From Malania oleifera (lineage: Eukaryota; Streptophyta; Magnoliopsida; Santalales; Ximeniaceae), in the NCBI RefSeq assembly GCF_029873635.1, contig NC_080428.1, positions 64,103,957 to 64,167,956 on the forward strand: a stretch of DNA of 64,000 nt, read 5' to 3'. How positions within the stretch are numbered: position 1 is the first letter of the stretch; the number at the start of each line of letters is the position of its first letter. The notes beneath the pieces are model-generated. The model made no database searches. It saw only the letters and a list, made by a program, of their open reading frames with translations, and was not told the origin of the DNA. The position numbers and the translations under genes were made by a program. Below, piece after piece: positions 1 through 13,182 of this stretch.

Positions 1-198
1 CCTTGGTTGTATGATTTGGATGTCTCACATAATGGGTGTGCCAACACTTATTCATTTAGGTGTAATGGCAAGAGAATTGTTTTGAATCCATTAGAGCTAA
101 AAGGTGAGAAAAAGTAGAAGGAAAAGACAAAAAACTAGTGGAAAATCATTGAATATCATGAGTAAAAAGTAGTTTGAGCAGGAGAGTCGAGATATACA
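1..198 (+). pseudogene. Ty3 retrotransposon protease-region fragment, left part of a split element
   Basis: Frame 1 from base 1 reads PWLYDLDVSHNG then NTYSF and GKRIVLNPLELKGEKK before a TAG. This resembles the segment at the end of the plant Ty3 protease domain (W-x-D-x-D-V-x-H-x-G, then N-T-Y-x-F). The element continues at 4702 with reverse transcriptase in the same orientation, so 199-4696 is an insertion splitting one Ty3 element. The start lies outside the window. Family recognition is from memory of plant Ty3 proteins; the join to 4702 is inferred from orientation, order and the imperfect target duplication around the insertion. Confidence 0.7.
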
Positions 199-1368
199 TG
201 TAAGGACCCGAACTCGAATGGGTTCCTACATATAAATTTTTCAGCGGACGCAAATAAATCTAAATTATTTTCATTATCAGAGCACTAATTAGCTTTATTA
301 CAAATATATGTCTCAACTATTAAAATGCAAATTTCTAAAATTCTAAAATATACAAACATATTCTAAATTGTATTATGCTAAATTTTTATCCTACTTAGCT
401 CTTTCTATTCCCGCTCATGTACTTGCTACGCCATATTTCTAGTACACTTTTTAAAATGATTTGAAATATAAAATAATGATTAGGATGAGACGACGCTCAG
501 TAAGTAAATAAGATTATTATTAGTGTGTGACCAAAATGAGCTTTCATAATACTTTAATTTCGTAAAATAATATTCAATATTATAACTTCAAAACTGTTTT
601 AAAAATAAATGTAAATTTAAAAATTTCTGTATAAAACTTTTACTATCGTCTATAGCAGTAAAATTTTATAATCATATACTATAGCTGTTAAACTGAATTT
701 TTTAACTTTTAAAACTATAACTATAATACTCAATCATGTATACATATGCATATATACTTTTCCTTATTAAATCATTATCTAGGCACAAAAATGCCCCCAT
801 TCACATAAACATATACTTTTCATTCAATTCACCAATAGCTCCGTATACGTAATTAAATATGTATATACATGTACTGTAAAAAAAACCACCCTTAGGCCTG
901 TTAATCATAAGTCATGTTTACCCCTATGACTGGGTTGTGCGGTCCGAAGACTGGACTTAGCTGGCTGGCCGACCAAACTAAATCAACATACATCATCATT
1001 AAGTGAGATTTTTCCTATTAAACTCCGGTCCGACCCAGGTGTGCACTTAAGAGAAATTAACTACCATATACAATCACTCTGTAAACAGTGTGGGTGCACT
1101 CTGATCCATTTAAACTTTAAGTTACGGTACCGAGCATTCGTAATTTTCTGTATCATCTGAGCCATAATGGGTTTTAAAATATTTTTATTATATAATTTCT
1201 ACAATTAAAATAATATCATGAAAATCTCATTTTTACTCATATTTTCGTGATATATGCAACATAAAAAAATCAACTCATGTAATCTTTACTCATATTTTCG
1301 TGAAATATGCAACGTATAAACTCATGCCACCCAATTTTTGTGTTAAAAATATTTTTTTGAATAAAAAT

Positions 1369-3470
1369 TGTTAGCTTTGGTGTATTCCCAAGGGGGGGGG
1401 GTGAATTGGAATTTAAGACTTTTTCTCCTAGGTTAAACTAGTTCAGCAACAGTACATTCACAACCTAGGTTTATCTACCCAAATGCGCAGATAAGTATAA
1501 TATGCAGAATTTAAATTATGCGCATCATTCACACAATTACATACACGTGCGGTGAATATAAAATACAAAAATATAAAAAGACACATTATATGTTATCGAG
1601 GTTCGACCAACTGTGCCTACGTCCCCACCTCTAACTCATAAGCCCAAGGATTCCACTAATGCTCACTTAAAGGGTGGAGTGACACCGATTACAACCAGGT
1701 CAATTATCACAGGGCTGATCTCAACCTTAACCAGGTCAATTAAGGGGCTAACCTCAACCAACACACGTTGCTAGGATGACGCACCTAACTTTCCTAACCG
1801 GGTCTAAGCCAATCCGGGACTATTTCAAAGGGCTAGTCTCACTCTTCAGGCCCGTGCCTGGAAATACAACAGTATTTGAAATACAACGAAATGGTACAGT
1901 GATTATGCTTTCATATAAAGTAGATGTGTACCTAGATACGCGCACTATACTTAATCAATCAAATGCACATCAACAATGTAGGTAAATGTAAGCTCAGTGA
2001 TGTGTATTTTTGTGTAAGCTACACTCAAAAATGATTGTTAATATGCTCAAGAGTGTTCTAAACAAGTTGTATCTTTGAAACAAGCTAAATCTCAATAGAA
2101 AATTAGGGTTTCAAAGAAGTTAATTAAGTATTCAAACTAGCTCAAAATATTTTCCTTCAATGTAATATGCTCAAGAGTAGTTTGAAAAAATATATTATAG
2201 CTTGTAGAAAATATTTTTGCACAACAAAAAAAAGCTATAGGAATCTTTGCAATGACAATGCAAAGATCTTTAAGCTAATGAGTTTTTCCCAACAATAGAT
2301 TTATCAAATAAAAATCTGTGGGAAAACTCTTGCTTGACTTCCCAAAGATAATGTCAAACAATCAAGCAAAGCAATAGGAGTATGAGCAATCCTACTATAC
2401 ACTAGCACAATCAATATACTCTCACACTATCATGATGTATCAAGGAAGTAATATTTGAGAGTATTTTGGGCAAAATGTGATTTTGAGATAGAGAGGATTT
2501 TCTCTAATGATTTTTGGCTACTCTCTCACTAATCCTCACAAATGAACTCAAATTTATAGGCAGGGGTAAAATTATAACCGTTGGAGACTTGTTGGGAATA
2601 ATTAGAAAATATTCAAAATGTTAAAAACCCATTAACCCAACTTAACCCAATTTTACCGTTAAAGTAATTTTAACCCACCGAGGTTTGGGTGGTTGAACCA
2701 TGGATCGGTCGCCAGTAGAAGTAATTTAAATGAGTTTGGTCACCCGTGTCATGCTTCGGCAACCCGAAACAAAGTCAGTGGCCTTTGTTCATAAATTCGG
2801 GTAACCAGTCATAGGTTCGGTCACCCGAACTCTTGTGTTCGGTCGCCCGAGGCTCATTTTGAACTAAAAGGTTTGGGTGCTCGGGTTGGTGGAAAGCACT
2901 CCGAGATGGGTTCGGTTGCCCAAGGGCGATGCGCTCATTTCTGGTTTGGTCGCCCAAAACTTGGTCAACCTGCTGACTTCTCAACAGTTCGGGCGCTCGA
3001 GGTGTTTTGACCACTTCGGGTTCGGTCGCTCGACCTCTTATATATTTTCAATTAGGTCCAAACTTTTCTTTAATTAATTCCCCTGATTATGTAAGTGATA
3101 TGGAGAATTATTAGTGCATATGTGTTAAGACCTACGGTTTTTTCAAGTACGCCCAAAAATCGAGCGTCGGTCGACCGAACCTAAGGTCATTCGATCTCTA
3201 TGGTCAGTCTATGACATTTCTAAGCTTACACACCTATATGCATGACATGCAGAGATTATTATAGACCGATATACCTAGTTACTATTACAGACCCAATGAA
3301 ATGAAATATAGATTACAACAATTAAAAAAGTCTTCAGGGTTTTTAGACTTTGAGTCTTCATGTGCCATTAGTTGATCTGCTAATTATATACCTGCACACA
3401 AACTCGAAGGTCATCAAATACTAAGAGTATTTGTCATTATGAAAACTGGGTGTGACCTATAAGGTTAACA
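1369..3470 (-). repeat. Copia (SIRE-like) solo LTR with decamer cluster
   Basis: Starts TGTTAGCTTTGGTGTATTCC and ends ACCTATAAGGTTAACA on the plus strand, so TG...CA with minus sense. Flanks AAAAT (1364-1368) and GAAAT (3471-3475) form a 5-bp target duplication with one mismatch. It has the same ends and internal order as the copy at 34723-37010. On its sense strand a TATA-like CCTATAAA lies at 2552-2559, with a cluster of about 12 variants of GGTCGCCCGAAC upstream (2683-3185). No coding sequence is present; short ORFs inside are by chance. Confidence 0.8.
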
Positions 3471-4242
3471 GAAATTAATGATGTAAAATACCCGAGGGGT
3501 TTAGAACATTTCTTAACTCAAAAATATATGCAAGTATATTAAAGATAAAGCTAGTATAATTAAATATGCGTAAAAATAAACTCAAGAGAATTTTATGAAA
3601 CTAACATAAATTGAAATTTTCTTACAAATAAACCAGGGTATGAATTTTAAACAAAAATCTAACATAATTAAATTTACTTACAACTAAATTCGGGTATGAA
3701 GTTTAATAAAAGTCTAACATAATCAAATTTGCTTACTTCTTACTTAACCTCGTGCTACGATCACAATGAATATCTTTTAAAAAAATGAGATCGGAAAGAG
3801 TGGGTGAGTGAGAATTTTAATTATAGTAAAAATTCTCCCTCCACCACTAATTCTTTCACTCACTAATCCTTCTTTTCCTTTGGAAATTTTTTGTGAAAAA
3901 TAAATGTTAAGAGCTTTCTATTTATAGGAAAATTTTGAGGAAGAAATTTGAATTTGTAAAAGTGTGAGGAGAGGGGTGAAATTATAATTTTTTTTTTAAA
4001 TTAAAGAATAGGCATGGGATGGGTTAGGCATAGATTAGATATAGGATAGGGATGGAGGTCATGTGGGAGTGCTTGCCACCACTCCCATTTAATTAATTTT
4101 TAATTACTTAATTAATTAATTAATTAATTTTTTAATTTTTTAAAAAATTAATATTATTATTATTTTTATTTTTATTTTTATTTTTAAGCCATCTTTTAGT
4201 ATTTTTTTTAAAAAAGAATTAAATTAGAATTTTGAAAACTCA

Positions 4243-4395
4243 TGTGAGCCCCACATGGTCTTATGGACCCCACACAACTTCGAGACTCAAATGGGACGTA
4301 ACTCCAATAGTTCTCACACGGTTTTATGAGCCCTAAATAGTTTCGAAACTCATGTGGACCCCACACCACTTCGAAACTCATGTGGGCCCTACATA
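4243..4395 (-). repeat. CCCCACA-rich block shared with the right end of the window
   Basis: Consists of roughly 37-base degenerate units of the type actcatgtggaccccacac. The order and wording match 63838-64000 closely (both run cacatggtctt, gacccaa or gactcaa, cgtaactccaatagttctca, ggttttatgagcc). Here it lies within the minus-sense Ty3 LTR; at the right end it stands alone. Probably U3 material of one LTR family. Confidence 0.7.
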
Positions 4396-4701
4396 GGATA
4401 CTTATATTATTATTATTATTAATATTTTATCATGTATTTCTATAAATTATGTCTGTCAAAACAGTGTTTATCCTATTTATCCTATGAAATTCCATTTTGA
4501 CTAAGTCGACCTCCAAGGAGCAACTGAACCACAACGATCTCTAAGCACTCGTTAAGAAAAGGTCTTTTTTAGGCATCAAACATGAAATCAAGGATCTTAC
4601 AGAAAAGCACTTCTTTATTGATATTAACTTAATGACCATTTTTATTATTTTATTATTATTATGCTTTAATCGTATATATATTTTTGGGTCACCACAACAC
4701 A

Positions 4702-6527
<1,826 letters not shown>

Positions 6528-8816
6528 TATAACGCCCCGAACCCTTAAACCCGGGTCCGGTGCGTTATACCTGATAAAATCCCTAATAATCCATAATCCA
6601 TAATATATGTAACGGAAATATAACCATAATCTCCATATAACATAATACCAGAGTTTACTAATTCTAACTACCAACCATAATAAATTAATCATCCACCAGT
6701 ATTCAAATATATGCATGTCTTCAAACCATTATTCACTAATACCAGTATATTTCACAACTATCCTTTCATAATTGACTTAAAACATAAATTATAAAACATA
6801 AAATATACATATCAAAATTAACATAAAGATATACCATTTTTCTTATATCTTCCAAAAATGTTATAAAATCTCGAGCTCTCAAAGCTCGATCCTGAGAAAT
6901 CTTGAAAAAAAATGAATTCATATTCGGGTGAAACACATCTCAGTAAGGGAAGAAACCATATATTAAAGCAGTGTGTGGCCAACATAAGTTTATATATAAC
7001 ATAATATTTAACATTTGAAAATCCTTAACATAATTTTCAAAAGCATTCCCTGATCTTAATCAAACACATGCAAATGTTTAACGCACAAGATTTCCCAAGG
7101 ATAGGGGTGATTACCCTCCCAAACAAGTAGTACCCCTCTGCTCTAATACATTTGGCAACCCGAAGGTCACAATTTAAGCATACCAGGGCACTCACCTTAC
7201 TCAGTAAGCCCTCAAGTGATAAATTAATCTCGTACTCACGCATTCAACAATAGTTATCGACAAAGGCCCTAAGGATAAGGAATTCTACCCACCCATACAA
7301 GTAGGTTCCTTCTACCCTAGTACGTTATGTGGCTACTGCCACATCTGTAGCTACTAGTGCCCTCGCCTTACTCAGCAAGCCCTCAGACCAAAGGTACGCC
7401 TCGCCCAATCGTAACATGTTCTACGTACATACGTACTTCTAATACAATAATACATCATTCCGTTCTGTCATTATACATTCATGCACATTCATTCCTGTTC
7501 ATAACTTAACTTTGCATTTTGTTTCACTTTAAGTGACTTTTTCCCATTTACATCATTTGCCTTTGTCATTTCATTTCATTGCCATTTCATCAGTCATTTC
7601 ATTGTCATTTCATCAGTCATTTCATTGCATAACATTTCATTTCATTACTTCGTACTACAGCTGATCTTTAGTCATCATTAGTTAGTCTACATAGAAACGT
7701 GCTAAATTTGCTAACAAAGCTCTTTTTAGCTGTCATCAGTTCATTTTCGCATATACATATCTAATAAACAACCCTAAACTTGGACAAAAATATAATTTAA
7801 ATAGTTGGCATTTTATCGATATCGAAACATATACACGTACATACAACACAATTTATTTTTCCATTAAATTCATACAAATTTTGATTTAATATATATTTTT
7901 TCCCTTACCTGGTTTCTTGAACTACCCCAACAGGGACTCCGAAAAATACTTGTGGCACTCACCCGAACCCTGAAATTAAATTCCTAATTCTAAGAAATTA
8001 TTCTTGAATAAAATATTATTTAAATATTTCCTAGGGTTATAATTCTTAAATAAATAAATATACCTTTAAATTTAGCCAAATTGTTAAATTTCCCAAATCC
8101 CACTCTCGCTTTGGAGTAGGGCCTAGAAAATCTCAATTGAAAAATTACCTACACCAAAATAATGACAACGACGATTAGGACCCGATGGTGGTGTCCATTC
8201 GTCGATTTAACCACATATTAACGGCGAAATTGAGAAAATAGGAAAAAACTACCTTTCCTTAGGAGCAGTGCCTAAGCCGTTCCCATGAAAAATCTGCTCC
8301 AGTAGAAATATCGGTGGCAGAGTTAGGAACCCAACGACACCTTCCGTTTTTCGATTGGTTGAGTATTCATCGAGAAATGAAGGAAGAGAGAGAAGCGGAG
8401 ACGGAGGAGTGGATGGCACAGGAAATCAGTTCAGGGGGGGGGGCGTGTGCCTTCTGCAGACTTCTTCTTCTTCTTCCTTCTTTTTACTTTACATATATTT
8501 ATATATATTTATTACTTTAACTTATCATAATAATATTATATCATATATATATATATATATATATTATACTTTAACTTTTATATATATATATATATATATA
8601 TTAAACTTACATATATATATATATATATCTATATTCCATTTTTTTTACTATTTATTTATTTATTTAATAACATTTAATTAATTAATAATTATTTTTTTTC
8701 ATACTATTTATTTTTATTTGTTTATTTAATACATTAATTTAATAGTGTTTAACCACTTAATTAATTAATTATTTTAATTAATTATTTTTTTTTAATTTTT
8801 TTTCCGGGTTATTATA
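6528..8816 (-). repeat. Ty3-type solo LTR inside an integrase gene, TSD GACTT
   Basis: The plus strand begins TATAACGCCCCGAACC and ends CCGGGTTATTATA. GACTT flanks both ends (6523-6527 and 8817-8821). Ends of relatives read TGTAACG and GTTACA; here both have changed TG to TA and CA to TA, as expected for deamination. Removing 2289 bases plus one GACTT rejoins the integrase frame (IDF then VLGLP). Internal landmarks are the cccatacaagtagg blocks near 7290, the agcaagccctcag blocks, catttcatt repeats at 7555-7650 and an AT microsatellite at 8540-8630. Minus sense; no coding sequence. Confidence 0.85.
8540..8630. repeat. AT microsatellite cluster in LTR
   Basis: Three runs of TA dinucleotides (about 8542-8564, 8580-8600 and 8611-8628) separated by short AT-rich linkers. 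They lie at the sense 5' side of the solo LTR 6528-8816. Confidence 0.9.
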
Positions 8817-9980
8817 GACTTTGTGTTAGGCCTTCCCAAGATTGCCAAGGGAAATGATTCAGTGTTTGTTGTTGTGGACAAATTTTCAAAAATGTCACAT
8901 TTTATTACATGCAATAAAACACATGATGCCTACAAGATTGTCACTATATTTTTTAGGGAAGTAGTGAGACTTCATGGTCTTCCCAAAACCATTGTTTCTG
9001 ATAGGGATGTGAAGTTTGTGAGATACTTCTAGAAAATCTTATGGGCATTACTAAGAACCAAGGTCAAATTTTCTAGTGCATATCACCCATAGACTGATGG
9101 GTAGACTGAAGTGGTACATAGGAGCCTTGGGGACCTGTTGAGATGCTTGGTAGGTGAAAACATCATTACTTGGGATTTGTGCCTTCCTATGGCCGAATTT
9201 GCGTTCAATAGTTCAGTGAATAGGACCACAGGAATTAGCCCATTTCAGGTTGTTACAGGATATAATCCTAGAAAACCTGTAGATCTCATTCCATTACCAC
9301 TTGAGTTTAAAGTTAGTGAGTAGGCTGATGCATTTACAAAGCACATACATGATTTACACTCTCATATAAGAATGAAAATTAATTTAAGCAATAAACATTA
9401 TAAATCTATTGTTGATGTACATTGCAAGTTGTAGGAATTTTCAGAAGGTTATATGGTTATGGTTTGAATTTGCCCCGAACAGATTCCTTCACGAAAGGTA
9501 AGAAAGCTTCATGCCAAAAATAAGGACCATTCAAAGTTCTCAAGAAAATAAGTTCTAATACTTACATGTTAGATATTCCTGATGATTTTGGTATAAGAAA
9601 TGTATTCAATGTTGAAGATCTCACGCCTTTTCTTGAAACTAATTCTTCTACAAAACCTAGGTCTTCTAACCCTGCAGATGAACCTACTCCATTTATAACT
9701 CCAGTTGCACTAGAAAAGCTAAATTTACCTTTGCCACGACCATTAGTCCCACCAAAGAAACTTGAACAAATTGAAACATTTTGGATGTTAAAACAACAGA
9801 TATGTGAACTAAAATGTACCAAAAGTTTTTGGTCAAATGGAAAGGGAAGCCGCTATCTAAAAGCAGTTGAATTCTTAAAGATGATGTCCTTTGTCTCAAC
9901 CTAGAGCTGTATACCGAGTATTTTCGACATAATTCTTCATAGGAGAATTATTTTCGACCAGGGAGAGACGATGGGGACCA
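8817..9980 (+). pseudogene. Ty3 pol continued: integrase core and short chromodomain
   Basis: Continues the element of 4702-6527 after the solo LTR. The integrase core shows [13 protein letters not shown] near 8875, VSDRDVKF near 8998 (second catalytic Asp) and AYHP-TDG-TEV near 9080, where two TAG stops replace expected Gln. WDLCLPMAEFAFNSS and FQVVTGYNPRKP follow. After the integrase, DIPDDFGIRNVFNVEDLTPF (9571-9630) is the usual connector, and at 9820 YQKFLVKWKGKPLSKS is a short chromodomain-like end, read in a different frame from the connector. A stop (TGA) follows the latter at 9868. Stops and a frameshift make it non-functional. Confidence 0.85.
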
Positions 9981-10760
9981 ACATGAACTTGGAGTACCTT
10001 TCATGGATATTGTGACACGGGAATGACCGCCAGAAGTCCACCATTGATGTGAATTTTATTTGCAGCAATTGAAGCTTCTCTTAGAAGCTAGCTAGCTTGG
10101 AAAGAGGATGCCATCCTGCAAGTCAAAGAGTTTTGGGTTTTCAAGAAGCATGACAACTTGCAAGTCAAAGAGTCTTGGGTTTTCAACAAGCATTTATTTC
10201 ATTTGAAATTCCTAGACTCCACTATCATAATTATTCTAGTTCCTAAGCACCTATTTCCTATGACAAACTATTTCCTAGGAACCTTAATACCTATGTTTTA
10301 AAAGTTTTATTTTTTTACTTTTTTATTTTCTTTAATCTTTTAAAAAACCATGTGCAAGTCATGTGCATGTAAGGTTATAAATATGTCATCACTTATATGG
10401 TAAAAGGCATCTTAGATTATCAATTAAAAAAAAAATTTTTTTACTTGAACTTGTGAATCTTGTTTCTCTCCTTGTGAGTGAGTAGTGTAAGGCTACGTTC
10501 CGTCTCCCTGAAGATTGGGTGGTGAGAGACTAGGACAACATCAACGTCATCATCAATACTACATACCCACACTTGTTTCATAGCTCACAGCCAAAACCTC
10601 CTCAAACTTCATTCTTGTCTCAAGATTTCTAAGGATCAACAAGTTTGTTTGTGGTGCGATTGAGTGCTCGTATGTCTTGGTGTTTGACATTCCGAACCTT
10701 TTGGTAAGCTTGTTTCAATTCCTTGTTTGTGGCAATCTAAAAGAGCCCCCAAATATACCT
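9981..10760 (+). other. 3' non-coding end of the Ty3 element, possible degraded 3' LTR
   Basis: No ORF of interest. The order (pol end, AT-rich tract at 10300-10440, then CT-rich transcript-leader-like sequence with tctccttgtgagtgagtag at 10467) fits the U3-R-U5 of a 3' LTR. No matching 5' LTR is in the window, so neither boundary can be fixed. A 42-base tandem duplication (gcaagtcaaagag units at 10118 and 10160) lies inside. Confidence 0.35.
10118..10193. repeat. 42-bp tandem duplication
   Basis: Two copies starting gcaagtcaaagag at 10118 and 10160, each running to caagaagcat or caacaagcat. They differ at only a few bases in the shared part. Confidence 0.85.
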
Positions 10761-10997
10761 TGTAAGCCTTGAAACTCTACCTGAAGCCTTGATTGAAAAA
10801 CTTTGTTCATTCTTTTTGAATCTTCCTAAATTTTCAACATGAACATACTTGCTAGTACCATGCTTAGAGATATATGATTTGTATACAAGGACTTGTGATT
10901 TAAGACTTCTAATATAACCTCTTTTAAAGTGAACTTGATTAGTTGAATGAAATGATCAACTAAAGTGTGACGACGTGTAAAATTTCGTTTAAAATTC

Positions 10998-11007
10998 TCT
11001 GATACCA
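10998..11007 (-). promoter_or_regulatory. Primer binding site (tRNA-iMet type)
   Basis: On the minus strand this reads TGGTATCAGA, the conserved start of the tRNA-iMet primer site. It sits two bases inside the LTR border at 11010. It marks 11010-13182 as a 5' LTR of a minus-strand element whose internal part is otherwise lost. Confidence 0.75.
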
Positions 11008-12284
11008 CCTGTAGTGACTTGAATATTTCATATAGCGGAAGACCTCCAATACATATTACCAAAGTACTAATTATCCTAATATAACAATATCATTTCCAAT
11101 ATGAAAATTAACACCCCTAAAATTCTAAATACATCAAAAACATAATTTAATAAAGATTTATTCTAAATAAAAAACTTATATCCCACCCACGCGTCTACTG
11201 CGCTGCTCTGATTACTGTTATGTTCCTCATGGCATATGAAAATATTAGATAATGATGGGGGAAGACACCTCTTAGTAAGACGGAATATATTATTATCAAT
11301 GTGTGACAACTGAGTTTTAGTACAAGACAACTTACTAATTTATCTGTTAAACTCACACTTGTAAAATAGGGAACCCAATATAAGTAATAATATGTAATTT
11401 CCTTCAAATCATATTTTTAACCCGTTATGCGATTATAACCACATAATTTCACAATATGTAAAGAAAAGACATTTGAAATCTGTAACTCACACCTATATAA
11501 TTGAAAATATTCATATTTCCTACTCAAACATACTCTAACTTAATAGACAATCATGCTTTCATAAGTCTACATATATATACATAATAGAATTTCCCTAATG
11601 GAACTATCATATATCATCATGTATAATCCCGCATTATTGGGTTGTGCGACCCAAAGGCTAGACTTAGCCATGGTTGACTTACCAGGCTAAGTCAAAACCA
11701 TTATGTTTGTAGTACGATTGTCCACCCAACCTGGTCCGGACCCAGTGGATAGCCTACTCCTGCAATACATCACTTCAAGGGTTAATCGACTACCATTCGC
11801 CTACACTTTCCTGATAATGTGGCTGCATTGCATGTAATACTAGCTACGGTACCGTACTCTAAATCATAATTAGTCCATCACGGTTTTGATACCATATAAT
11901 ACAATTCATATAATAAAACTATAACATAATCTTATTTTCATAAGTCTGTATAAAATCGGACATGTTCCAAATTCTGTATAAAATATGTCATATCATATCT
12001 CTGTATAAAACTATACTTTCATAACTCGGCATTAAGTCGTCTGAACTCGGCATTAAGTTGTCTGAACTCGGTATATAGTCGTATGAATTCAGCATAAAGT
12101 CATCTGAATTCGGCATAAAGCCGTCTGAACTGTCATTTCATTACTATATAAAAAACCATCATGTTTAATCATACAATAATAATTATTCTCATGTCACACG
12201 ATTTGACTAATAAATCATGATATAATATCTGACCGAGAAAAATATATTTTATTGAAAATAGGGGTATGATTAATTTTACCTATT

Positions 12285-12660
12285 TAATTTAATTCCATTA
12301 TATTCAAGAAAACCGGATATACTCAAATCACCGCAACTTAATTTAATTCTAAATTAAGCCCAAAAATCTGGTATAATCAAATCCTTGCAGTTTAATTTAA
12401 TTCCAAAATATTCCCAAAAATCCGATATAACCAAATCCCTGCAGTTGAATTTAATTCCAAAATATTTCCAAAAATCGGATATAACCAAAAAAATATTCCC
12501 AAAAGTCTGGTATAACCAAATCTCTACAGTTTAATTTAATTTCAAAATATTCCCAAAAATCTCATATATCCAAATCCTGCAGTTTAATTTAATTTCATAA
12601 TATCCCAAGAAATCTGATATAATCAAATCCCTGCAATTTAATTTAATTCAGGCATATTTT
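12285..12660. repeat. About 54-bp degenerate tandem array
   Basis: Roughly six units, each containing tttaatttaatt, ttcccaaaaat, a gatataacc variant and ccctgcag. They are diverged and one unit has an internal partial duplication. The array lies within the LTR 11010-13182 and is absent from the other LTRs of the family. Confidence 0.8.
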
Positions 12661-13019
12661 TAAAATAAAATTTGAACATAGATATAATGAATTTCACATT
12701 CTCAATTTAAATCAGACATATTTTAATTAACATAAATTTAATTAAATTCTCGTACTTAAATTTAATTGAGAATATTTTAAAATAAACCTGACATAATTTA
12801 TTCCCCTTACTTTAACCCTGAAGTGGTGCATATGACATCCCAATGATGAATCCACTCTGATTAAAACGTTTAAGAGTGAAGTTGAGACCCGGAAATGATG
12901 TTGGTTTTTCAATTCGACGAAGACACGGAGAGAAGTTGGAGAGAGAGAGAGAGAGAGCACGACTGGGGGTTGAATGAAATTTGAAATCCTATTGCTTTCT
13001 GAAGAAGCTTCAGGATGCA

Positions 13020-13021
<2 letters not shown>

Positions 13022-13073
<52 letters not shown>
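13022..13073. repeat. (AT)n microsatellite
   Basis: Uninterrupted TA/AT dinucleotides, about 26 units, near the sense 5' end of the Ty3 LTR. Confidence 0.95.
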
Positions 13074-13077
<4 letters not shown>

Positions 13078-13113
13078 TTATATTATATCTTTACACTAAA
13101 TGATATTATCATC

Positions 13114-13145
<32 letters not shown>

Positions 13146-13182
13146 CAACACTTTTATGCATATTATTTTTAAAGTCGTTACA

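Larger units (their letters stand above)
199..4696 (-). repeat. Ty3-type solo LTR, itself interrupted by 1369-3470
   Basis: The plus strand starts TGTAAGGACCCGAAC at 199 and ends GGGTCACCACA at 4696. This is the inverted form of the Ty3 LTRs that recur in this window, so its sense is minus. Flanks are ATACA (194-198) and ACACA (4697-4701), a 5-bp target duplication with one mismatch. Family landmarks are an AGCGGA motif near 244, a cagtaag block near 499 and the GGGTTGTGCGG block at 932. No internal coding sequence remains, so it is a solo LTR of about 2.4 kb once the nested piece is removed. The block 4243-4395, rich in CCCCACA and CTCATGTGG units, recurs at 63838-64000. Confidence 0.75.
11010..13182 (-). 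repeat. Ty3-type 5' LTR remnant (2173 bp) with internal tandem repeats
   Basis: Plus-strand ends are TGTAGTGACTTGAA (11010) and AAAGTCGTTACA (13182), so the sense is minus. The GGGTTGTGCG block is at 11639. Tandem arrays inside are ctcggcattaagtcgtctgaa, a 21-bp unit repeated five times at 12020-12130, and a roughly 54-bp unit (cccaaaaatc...gatataaccaaatccctgcag) repeated about six times at 12285-12660. There are also GA repeats at 12940-12957 and an AT run at 13022-13073. A primer site adjoins the left end. No pol coding sequence follows it, so the rest of this element has been deleted. Confidence 0.8.

Noticed and set aside
1776-3077. Short ORFs in the LTR 1369-3470
   Set aside because: They fall in LTR sequence and are not shared with the homologous LTR at 34723.
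8314-8681. ORFs of 68 and 108 codons on the plus strand
   Set aside because: Low-complexity translation of LTR and AT microsatellite sequence.
6528-8816. Mutator-like transposon with 9-10 bp duplication (tatagacttt appears on both sides)
   Set aside because: The ends and internal blocks match the Ty3 LTR family; the longer match arises because the mutated terminus TATA resembles the flank. GACTT is the true 5-bp duplication.
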